From Deltaproteobacteria bacterium (lineage in GTDB: Bacteria > Desulfobacterota_D > UBA1144 > Nemesobacterales > N074bin48), in contig SMWS01000114.1 of NCBI GenBank assembly GCA_004356685.1, positions 1-6,346 of the forward strand: a DNA stretch of 6,346 bases. Reading direction: 5' to 3'. The translations under genes and the position numbers were made by a program. The notes under the pieces were generated by a model, which ran no database searches, was not told the origin of the DNA, and saw nothing but the letters and a program-made list of their open reading frames with translations. This document shows positions 1 to 4,548 of the stretch, piece after piece; within the stretch, counting starts at the first letter, position 1, and every line of letters starts with the position of its first letter.

Positions 1-557
1 CAAATCTAAGAATCCTGAGTGATGCTGAATTCAAGGATTTGTACAATGCATCTTCTGCTAGTCTAAAGCCAATATTACGGATGGCAGTTCATACGGGTAT
101 GAGACTTGGAGAAATTCTCTCTTTATTGTGGGATGACGTAAACCTTAAAGAAGGTCACCTATTAGTCAGGGACAGCAAAAATTACGAAAGTCGCTATATA
201 CCACTTCACCCAGAGTTAACGAGCGTTCTAATAGATTTGAAAAATAGATCTGATAGTGAATATGTGTTTGGGGGAAGAACCACGATTAAACGGCAGTGGG
301 CTAATGCTGTTAAGAAATCTGGAATTAAACACTGTAGGTTCCATGACCTGCGACACACATTTGGAAGCAACCTAGGCATGAGCGGTGTAGACATTGTAAC
401 TGTGGCAGAACTTATGGGTCACAAGGATCTATCCATAACAAAACGCTATAGCCATCCAACTCCAGAACATAAAAAGTCAGCTATAAATAGGCTTAGTTTC
501 ATAAAAGTGGACACCTATATGGACACCTCTGTAGATATTCGAGACAAAACGTCCTGA
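1..557 (+). CDS. Tyrosine recombinase / phage-type integrase, C-terminal part (5' end outside window)
   Basis: The reading frame is open from the first complete codon (position 3) to TGA at 555-557, so the gene begins upstream and only its C-terminal catalytic domain is seen. The first visible residues (NLRILSDAEFKDLYNAS) are typical of the start of that domain in the XerC/D and phage integrase family. All family catalytic residues are present: Arg (codon 102-104, in GMRLGEIL), Lys of the beta-hairpin (177-179), His-x-x-Arg (342-344 and 351-353, in HDLRHTFGSNL), the second His (420-422, in LMGHKD) and the nucleophilic Tyr (447-449, in TKRYSH). The enzyme would cut and rejoin DNA at attachment sites through a 3'-phosphotyrosine link. 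It reads toward the 3' end of the tRNA-Pro gene 45 bp away, so it is probably the integrase of an element occupying the sequence to the left. The internal TTG at 39 is not a credible start. The tail after the Tyr is short and unremarkable. Confidence 0.95.
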   Translation, partial: NLRILSDAEFKDLYNASSASLKPILRMAVHTGMRLGEILSLLWDDVNLKEGHLLVRDSKNYESRYIPLHPELTSVLIDLKNRSDSEYVFGGRTTIKRQWANAVKKSGIKHCRFHDLRHTFGSNLGMSGVDIVTVAELMGHKDLSITKRYSHPTPEHKKSAINRLSFIKVDTYMDTSVDIRDKTS

Positions 558-568
558 GCTGTGGAGTC

Positions 569-600
569 ACAACTATCTGTAATCATTGACAAATAGTTGT
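569..600. repeat. Inverted repeat, 12-bp arms with one mismatch and 8-bp centre, between integrase and tRNA
   Basis: The left arm is ACAACTATCTGT (569-580) and the right arm is ACAAATAGTTGT (589-600). They are reverse complements except for one mismatched pair (577/592), and they flank the 8-bp centre AATCATTG. The repeat ends two bases before the last base of the tRNA. Neither strand has a T-run after it, so it is a poor intrinsic terminator for either convergent gene. The geometry resembles a tyrosine-recombinase core site (two inverted arms around a 6-8 bp spacer), but that function is only inferred. Confidence 0.7.
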
Positions 601-601
601 A

Positions 602-643
602 TCGGGGTGACTGGGCTCGAACCAGCGGCCTCTGCGTCCCGAA
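602..643. other. Probable attachment site (tRNA-Pro 3' half) for the integrated element
   Basis: Integrases of this family often recombine within the 3' half of a tRNA gene, from the anticodon loop to the 3' end, and restore it with the copy carried by the element. Here the integrase gene sits directly beyond the tRNA 3' end, so this segment is the expected att core. The limits given are the anticodon loop and the tRNA end. The exact core cannot be set because the other junction is outside the window. Confidence 0.4.
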
Positions 644-675
644 CGCAACGCTCTACCAAACTGAGCTACACCCCG
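602..675 (-). tRNA. tRNA-Pro (anticodon CGG)
   Basis: The minus strand folds as a complete 74-nt cloverleaf. The acceptor stem is CGGGGTG/CACCCCG with discriminator A. The D-stem is GCTC/GAGC, the anticodon stem TTGCG/CGCAG with loop TTCGGGA, and the T-stem GCTGG/CCAGT around TTCGAGC. Stem ends with G-T pairs are normal. The anticodon CGG (plus-strand positions 639-641) reads the proline codon CCG, and the CGTTCGGGACG core matches bacterial tRNA-Pro. The 3' CCA is not encoded and must be added after transcription. The gene lies 36 bp downstream of the Fe-S scaffold gene on the same strand. Its 3' end faces the integrase, as at tRNA-targeted integration sites. Confidence 0.97.
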
Positions 676-684
676 AATAGTCAA

Positions 685-690
685 ATTATA
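685..690 (-). promoter_or_regulatory. Candidate -10 element for tRNA-Pro
   Basis: The minus strand reads a consensus TATAAT here, nine bases before the first base of the tRNA. That is a suitable distance for a start site just ahead of the mature 5' end. No good -35 hexamer is visible at 16-18 bp upstream, where the sequence overlaps the end of the scaffold gene. Read-through from that gene could also supply the transcript. Confidence 0.4.
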
Positions 691-711
691 AAAAACTAAT
701 TTACTTGCGAT

Positions 712-1113
712 TTAAGACTCCAACAACTTCTTTCTATTCCACTGCTTAATCGCTATTTTGATAGTCATAAGTCCAAGCGTGGCGCATTTTGGTCTTGTAA
801 GGGCAAGATCCGTTCCAATAATATCGGTAATGGCTTCGGGACCCATTTTTTCTATTTTTTCAATCGTCTTACCCATTACATTTTCAGTCATCATTGATGC
901 CCCTGCCTGACTCAATATGCAGCCCTCTCCCTCAAATTTCACATCCTCGACAATATTTTTATCATTAATCTTAAGATACATTTTTATTATATCACCGCAA
1001 CCCGGGTTGCCGCCCTCATGAAAAGCATCTGCATTTTCTATTTCACCACTATTTCTTGGGCTTTCATAGTGATCCAAGATGAGTGTCATAAGTTCGTCTC
1101 TGTCCATGTTCAT
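712..1113 (-). CDS. Iron-sulfur cluster assembly scaffold, NifU N-terminal / IscU / SufU family
   Basis: This 133-residue cytosolic protein consists of a single NifU-N/IscU-type domain. Such proteins receive sulfur from a cysteine desulfurase and assemble Fe-S clusters, or, in the SufU type, act as a zinc-dependent sulfur acceptor. The N-terminal LILDHYESPRN is the family opening. The three conserved ligand cysteines are C39 (NPGCGD, with the usual Asp at 41), C65 (GEGCILSQA) and C110 (RPKCATLG). The RxxCAxL around C110 is SufU-like, whereas IscU has His-Cys at this point. However, the roughly 20-residue insertion that SufU carries between its second and third Cys is absent: the spacing is 45 residues, close to IscU. 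The start could be either of two ATGs two codons apart, and neither has a clear ribosome binding site. No desulfurase, SufBCD or ferredoxin gene is adjacent. A hairpin terminator upstream separates it from the rhodanese gene, so it is probably transcribed alone, perhaps into the tRNA. Confidence 0.92.
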   Translation of the reverse strand: MNMDRDELMTLILDHYESPRNSGEIENADAFHEGGNPGCGDIIKMYLKINDKNIVEDVKFEGEGCILSQAGASMMTENVMGKTIEKIEKMGPEAITDIIGTDLALTRPKCATLGLMTIKIAIKQWNRKKLLES

Positions 1114-1116
1114 ATG

Positions 1117-1151
1117 TAAAATATACTAATTTCATATATAAAATATACCAA
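1117..1151. repeat. Pair of 13-bp direct repeats upstream of the Fe-S scaffold gene
   Basis: TAAAATATACTAA (1117-1129) and TAAAATATACCAA (1139-1151) differ at one base and start 22 bp apart, about two helical turns. On the minus strand each contains TATATT, so they may include the -10 region of the scaffold gene or form a paired regulator-binding site. The region is very AT-rich, which weakens any functional reading. Confidence 0.45.
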
Positions 1152-1163
1152 ATGTATTTAAAA

Positions 1164-1190
1164 TAAAAAAAGCACCCCAAGGTGGGTGCT
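1164..1190 (-). terminator. Rho-independent terminator downstream of the rhodanese gene
   Basis: The minus strand forms AGCACCC (1190-1184), a 6-nt loop, then GGGTGCT (1177-1171), followed by TTTTTTATTT. The stem can be extended by A-T pairs using the A-run before it. It lies 38 bp past the rhodanese stop codon and ahead of the scaffold gene, so it separates two transcription units. The plus strand also has a T-run after the stem, so it could work in both directions. Confidence 0.88.
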
Positions 1191-1228
1191 TTTTTGTAAT
1201 CTATAATTATTAAAAGTTTAGAATTAAA

Positions 1229-2071
1229 TTATTTTTCTATAGGAGCTTTAATAAGGTTTCCCCATTCCGTCCATGAACCGTCATAGTTCCTAACGCCTTC
1301 AAAACCTAAAAGATAGGTAAGAACAAACCATGTGTGGGATGATCTCTCGCCAATCCTGCAATAAGCAATAATATCATCACCTTCTTTAAGTCCAGCATTA
1401 CCCTCATAGATTTCCTTCAGTTCATCGGCTGATTTAAATGTTCCGTCTTCATTTGCGGCGGTTGCCCAAGGGATGTTTGCGGCGCCCGGCACATGCCCGC
1501 CTCTAAGTGCACCTTCCTGCGGATAAGCTTCCATATGAAGGAGCTCACCAGTATATTCTTTTGGAGATCTAACATCAATCAGGGGGTTGTTTGATCCCAT
1601 ATGCTTTAACACATCATCTCTATATGCTCTTATGCTCTCATTTGTTGCACCTACTTTATAATCAGTCTTGGCGTAACTTGGAATTTCTTTTGTTGTTTCT
1701 CTCTCTTCTTCTAACCATTTCTGTCTGCCACCGTTCATAATCAGGCATTTGTCATGCCCTAATATCTTGAACGTCCAAAAAGCATAACATGCCCACCAGT
1801 TGCTTCTGTCTCCATAAAAAACTATGGTTGTATCGTTAGAGATTCCCTTTTCTGATAACAACTTTTCAAAGTTATTTTTATTCACATAGTCTCTTATAAG
1901 CTGATCCTGCAGTTCAGTTGGCCAGTCAATTTTGATAGCGCCTGGGATGTGCCCTACATCGTAGAGTAAAACGTCTTCATTTGATTCCATGATTTTGATA
2001 TTTGCATCACCTAAATGATCTGCTACCCACTGCGTGCTGACCAGTACATCGGGATTTGCGTATTCTGCCAT
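1229..2071 (-). CDS. Thiosulfate sulfurtransferase (two-domain rhodanese)
   Basis: This 280-residue protein has tandem rhodanese domains, the usual size of thiosulfate or 3-mercaptopyruvate sulfurtransferases. Such enzymes move a sulfane sulfur onto a thiophilic acceptor through a persulfide on the active-site Cys. The N-terminal domain (about 8-125) keeps the fold motifs (YDVGHIPGAIKIDW) but has Asp88 in the GDRSN loop where the Cys would be, so it is inactive, as is normal. The C-terminal domain (about 145-275) has DVRSPKEYTG, GHVPGAANIPW and the active-site loop with Cys238 in CRIGERSS. That loop resembles the CysA-type thiosulfate sulfurtransferases of actinobacteria more than the CGSGVTA loop of mercaptopyruvate enzymes. 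No signal peptide is seen, so it should be cytoplasmic. The ATG start is well supported by AAGGAGGGG a few bases upstream. The gene has its own upstream region of 129 bp and a strong terminator behind it, and appears monocistronic. The physiological sulfur donor and acceptor cannot be read from the sequence. Confidence 0.95.
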   Translation of the reverse strand: MAEYANPDVLVSTQWVADHLGDANIKIMESNEDVLLYDVGHIPGAIKIDWPTELQDQLIRDYVNKNNFEKLLSEKGISNDTTIVFYGDRSNWWACYAFWTFKILGHDKCLIMNGGRQKWLEEERETTKEIPSYAKTDYKVGATNESIRAYRDDVLKHMGSNNPLIDVRSPKEYTGELLHMEAYPQEGALRGGHVPGAANIPWATAANEDGTFKSADELKEIYEGNAGLKEGDDIIAYCRIGERSSHTWFVLTYLLGFEGVRNYDGSWTEWGNLIKAPIEK

Positions 2072-2103
2072 TTTTCCCCTCCTTTATTTTTATTAAAACA
2101 CTT

Positions 2104-2132
2104 AGTTTAGCTATTGTAATGGTAATATTCAA
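2104..2132 (-). promoter_or_regulatory. Candidate sigma-70-like promoter of the rhodanese gene
   Basis: On the minus strand, TTGAAT (2132-2127) and TAAACT (2109-2104) are separated by 17 bp and lie 33-61 bp upstream of the rhodanese start. The match to consensus is moderate, and other TTG-containing hexamers occur nearby (for example TTGGAC), so the exact promoter is uncertain. Confidence 0.35.
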
Positions 2133-2168
2133 TAAAAAATTAGATGCTTAAACTGTCCAATAATGTTC

Positions 2169-2204
2169 AAAAAAATCTAAATACTTAAATTGGAAGTACT
2201 TTAG
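2169..2204 (-). terminator. AT-rich hairpin terminator after the CoA-transferase-like B gene
   Basis: The minus strand reads CTAAAGTACTT, a 7-nt loop, then AAGTATTTAG, followed by A and seven T. The arms pair fully apart from one bulged base. The first arm begins within the stop codon region of the B gene. The stem has few G-C pairs, so it may be a weak terminator, but the T-run is in the right place. Confidence 0.5.
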
Positions 2205-2926
2205 AATTCTATATCCCTGATTCCTTCTTTATCAAAATCTCTTATTAACTTAAGTTCATCCTCTGTTGGACCTTCAGTAAAAGGCGCATTGCTTATCGGG
2301 AAACCGGTATTATTAGATACTTCTTCAAAACTGGAATCAGGATTAATACTTTCTAAGTTCAGCACTCCGTCTTTTTTGCTAAATACGCAAAGAGGTGAGA
2401 CAACTTTGTACACATTTCCTGTGGCGGTATTTACAGCACATTTATCAACAAAGGCTCGTTTATCATGCTTTGTTCTCCAAAATATTACCCTCTTTGTTGT
2501 TGCACAGATAAGGGCGCTGCCGGCTCCACCTGTAAACTGAATCTTTATTTTATCACCATCAGGAATATGACTCAGATTAAAATTGCCGAATTTGTCTATT
2601 TGAACCCCGGAAAGGAAAGCTACATCGAGCTCACCCCTGGCAGACATATCAAAAATATTAGCAAGGGTTATAGATGCAGAGCTACTCTTTAAAAGCTGAA
2701 AATCAACGGTTGATTTGGGAGGTTTGGTGGGCAGTGGGTTAATTTTTCCTGGAATGTTAAGCCAGGTCAGCTCTGGATTATAGAGTTGTTTAGCAAGCCA
2801 GATAGCAAAGAAGGGAAGATTAGATGCAACTCCCATAAAAGCGTTTTCTGCGTCTTTTAAGATTCTTGCCATCGAAGCTATCATGTATTCGGCCGGGGTG
2901 AATTCTAAATTTGAATTTTGAGACAT
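2201..2926 (-). CDS. CoA-transferase-fold protein, beta subunit (GctB/IpdB-like), lacking the catalytic Glu
   Basis: This 241-residue protein belongs to the class I CoA-transferase family and is the beta partner of the gene just upstream. Recognisable parts are an N-terminal helix like that of GctB (PAEYMIASMARILKDAE, residues 11-27), the central stretch DVAFLSGVQIDKFGNFNLS (101-119) and the tail PTEDELKLIRDF...GIRDIEF (220-241). From memory, that tail is very like the C-terminus of IpdB, a subunit of the steroid-ring-opening hydrolase IpdAB. Glutaconate CoA-transferase beta subunits have YESG around the glutamate that forms the enzyme-CoA thioester. The aligned stretch here is LNIPG (56-60), with Ile58 at the Glu position. 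A true CoA-transfer mechanism is therefore unlikely, and an acyl-CoA hydrolase or C-C bond-cleaving role as in IpdAB is the better guess. The start follows the A-gene stop by 4 bp with only a weak ribosome binding site, so the two are probably translationally coupled. The substrate is unknown, and no other acyl-CoA genes are in view. Confidence 0.88.
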   Translation of the reverse strand: MSQNSNLEFTPAEYMIASMARILKDAENAFMGVASNLPFFAIWLAKQLYNPELTWLNIPGKINPLPTKPPKSTVDFQLLKSSSASITLANIFDMSARGELDVAFLSGVQIDKFGNFNLSHIPDGDKIKIQFTGGAGSALICATTKRVIFWRTKHDKRAFVDKCAVNTATGNVYKVVSPLCVFSKKDGVLNLESINPDSSFEEVSNNTGFPISNAPFTEGPTEDELKLIRDFDKEGIRDIEF

Positions 2927-2930
2927 TTTT

Positions 2931-3716
2931 TTAGGTTTGTTGCTGAAGGTAGTTGTTTAGTTCAGTTTTATTTTTTATTGAGAGATATTCTTTAACCTGT
3001 TCCGCCGAATAGTCATAAAACGGATAACATGAAGCAGGTTTTGCGCCCTGTGGAATTTCTACTACAGCCGCGACTTTAAAGCCCGGAATAATGGCTAAGT
3101 CTATATCTTTTTGAATCTCTTGCTCGGATACAATCTTTTCAGTAGTTAAAATGATTTTTTTAGCCGCTTGTGCCATGATAAGGTCTTCGAAAACGGGCCC
3201 ATAAATTATGGCGTTTCCCTGCTCGTCTGATTTTTGTACATGTATAACTGCCCAATCAGGGTAGATAGCCGGAACGGTTAAGGTTTGTTCGTTTCCATAG
3301 GGGTTACTTACCGTTTCAAATTTAGAGACTAAGTAGCTTTCCTTAAGATCTGCAATCGGCATAAAAGGCACTCCAAAAGCCGCGGCCCTGAGGCTTGATA
3401 TTACCGTGTAACATGAATTTTCGTTAAAATGCACTTTTTCATTTTCAACCGATCTTCTAAAGTTTGGCGCGAGACCAAATTCTGCTTCAAAGCTAACAAA
3501 CCCTGCGGTTATTTCTTCAACACAATCGGCAAAACATAAGAGATCAAAATCGTAATTAGCGGCAGTCTTCATTACTTTTAGGTTTTTTTTGCCCTGCCTT
3601 GCGAGTTCCCTGATAAAAGCAGACGGGGTTCTCTGGAGCAGTAGCCCGCCGATTGCTAATCTTTGACCATCTTTTACTAACGCCGCAGATTCTTGTAAAC
3701 TTTTGATTTTATTCAT
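2931..3716 (-). CDS. CoA-transferase-fold protein, alpha subunit (GctA/IpdA-like)
   Basis: This 261-residue protein is the alpha subunit of a two-subunit class I CoA-transferase-family enzyme and the first gene of a two-gene operon with the B subunit. Family features in order are a Gly-rich loop after the first strand (IGGLLLQRTPSAFIRELAR, 22-40), GFVSFEAEFG (72-81) then FRRSVE (86-91), RAAAFGVPFMPI (110-121), NPYGNEQTLTVPAIYPDWAVIHV (138-160), and SDEQGNAIIYGP (163-174). The length is near that of IpdA rather than the longer GctA of about 320 residues. E99 lies 11 residues before the AAA motif, in the region where IpdA has a functionally important Glu, but the register is not exact. No signal peptide is present, so the enzyme is cytoplasmic. 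The ATG at 3716 has no obvious ribosome binding site. The gene is transcribed divergently from the DUF5752-TreT operon across a 166-bp gap. Substrate and reaction cannot be named from the sequence. Confidence 0.9.
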   Translation of the reverse strand: MNKIKSLQESAALVKDGQRLAIGGLLLQRTPSAFIRELARQGKKNLKVMKTAANYDFDLLCFADCVEEITAGFVSFEAEFGLAPNFRRSVENEKVHFNENSCYTVISSLRAAAFGVPFMPIADLKESYLVSKFETVSNPYGNEQTLTVPAIYPDWAVIHVQKSDEQGNAIIYGPVFEDLIMAQAAKKIILTTEKIVSEQEIQKDIDLAIIPGFKVAAVVEIPQGAKPASCYPFYDYSAEQVKEYLSIKNKTELNNYLQQQT

Positions 3717-3762
3717 TTCAATAGGGTTCTAAGCTAAAAACCAAGTTTAACAGCATTTTATA

Positions 3763-3791
3763 TTTATGTACATTAGCGAATAAAAGGTCAA
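3763..3791 (-). promoter_or_regulatory. Candidate promoter of the CoA-transferase-like operon
   Basis: On the minus strand, TTGACC (3791-3786) is followed after 17 bp by CATAAA (3768-3763), 47-75 bp upstream of the A-subunit start. The -35 is a good match and the -10 is fair. Confidence 0.4.
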
Positions 3792-3798
3792 ATTAAAC

Positions 3799-3810
3799 AA
3801 AACATGTTTT
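3799..3810. promoter_or_regulatory. Perfect 12-bp palindrome AAAACATGTTTT, possible operator
   Basis: The palindrome lies midway between the two divergent promoter candidates, 7 bp from the minus-strand -35 and 6 bp from the plus-strand -35. A dimeric regulator bound here could affect both operons. AT-rich sequence makes short palindromes common, so this is suggestive only. Confidence 0.3.
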
Positions 3811-3816
3811 TGGATA

Positions 3817-3847
3817 TTGATTAAGATAAAGGAGACAGTATTATAAG
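3817..3847 (+). promoter_or_regulatory. Candidate promoter of the DUF5752-TreT operon
   Basis: TTGATT (3817-3822) is followed after 19 bp by TATAAG (3842-3847), or after 17 bp by ATTATA, 36-66 bp before the DUF5752 start. The spacing to the better -10 is a little long. Confidence 0.35.
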
Positions 3848-3882
3848 CTAAATTTATTTTCCTGATTTAGTTTGTTTTATAA

Positions 3883-4548
3883 ATGTCACCAAAAATTAAA
3901 CCTTTAAAAATAAAAGATTGCGATCTTGTTGCGATTGCTACAGGGGTTAGGGCGCAGAATTTAAAAGAGCTTAGGAACAATTTGATTACCTGCCATCCGG
4001 GCTGCGTTTATTATCATTTTTGGGGTGGTTTGATAAGGCCCAGATTTGTTGACCCTGAATATAATAATGATTTTGCTGCATGGGCTGCTCATGGAATACA
4101 TGACAAGAAGTTGGCCGAAATTCTAGGGGTGGTAGATCCCACGGATTTTAAAGATATAGAAGATTTAAGAAATGAATTAATTGAAATAATTGAAAACAGG
4201 CTTGATGAGAGTGAATATTTAACCTGGTCGCATTCAGACAGGCAGTTTAATTTTATAAGGTCTGAGATAGTTATTTTTGATACAAAATATACAGTTAGTA
4301 ACCCCGAAGATCTTGCAGAACTAATATCACGGTTATCTGTTACCAGTATTTTCTATCATTTTATTGATGCAAGAAGAAGATCGCCCAAAGGCGAAGATGA
4401 TTTTAGGAGCTGGCTTATATCGGTAAATGGTGAATATAAAAATTTATGTGACTTGATTGCACAGGTTGATCCATATTTTATTACTTTAACTGAACTGAGA
4501 ACCCAGCTAGGTAGTTTGTTTAATTCCTATTTTCGAGGCGGCAATTAA
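3883..4548 (+). CDS. DUF5752 family protein with internal duplication
   Basis: This 221-residue soluble protein has no signal peptide or membrane segment. I recognise it as DUF5752-like from the pattern YYHFWGGLIRP...DFAAWAAHGIHDKKLAEILGVVDP, and from its place directly before a TreT-type glycosyltransferase. The chain contains two copies of one unit, about residues 20-107 and 134-217. Each has an LxELxxxL-type helix, a YHF motif (44-46; 158-160), a D-F-x-x-W motif (63-67; 173-177), then L-x-x-L-x-x-VDP (77-86; 188-197) and a final LRxxL helix. The second copy is more diverged. No catalytic motif is apparent, and the biochemical function is unknown. The start is fixed by an in-frame stop directly before the ATG (3880-3882), although the ribosome binding site is poor. 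Its stop overlaps the treT-like start by one base (TAATG), so the two proteins are probably made together and may form a complex. A role in controlling or assisting trehalose synthesis is an inference from position. Confidence 0.85.
   Translation: MSPKIKPLKIKDCDLVAIATGVRAQNLKELRNNLITCHPGCVYYHFWGGLIRPRFVDPEYNNDFAAWAAHGIHDKKLAEILGVVDPTDFKDIEDLRNELIEIIENRLDESEYLTWSHSDRQFNFIRSEIVIFDTKYTVSNPEDLAELISRLSVTSIFYHFIDARRRSPKGEDDFRSWLISVNGEYKNLCDLIAQVDPYFITLTELRTQLGSLFNSYFRGGN

Noticed and set aside
206..394. Minus-strand open frame of 62 codons within the integrase gene
   Set aside because: It is antisense to a gene with complete catalytic motifs, has no family resemblance, and is a shadow frame.
569..600. 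Intrinsic terminator for the integrase or tRNA
   Set aside because: The hairpin is good, but neither strand has a T-run after it (TCGGGGTG on plus, GACTCC on minus).
2289..2692. Two overlapping plus-strand open frames (83 and 75 codons) opposite the CoA-transferase-like B gene
   Set aside because: The minus strand encodes a recognisable protein across the whole span. The plus frames have no motifs or ribosome binding sites.
3828..3836. AAAGGAGAC as the ribosome binding site of the DUF5752 gene or of a leader peptide
   Set aside because: It is 46 bases from the ATG, stops at 3844, 3868 and 3880 block any upstream in-frame start, and no ATG, GTG or TTG follows at a usable distance.
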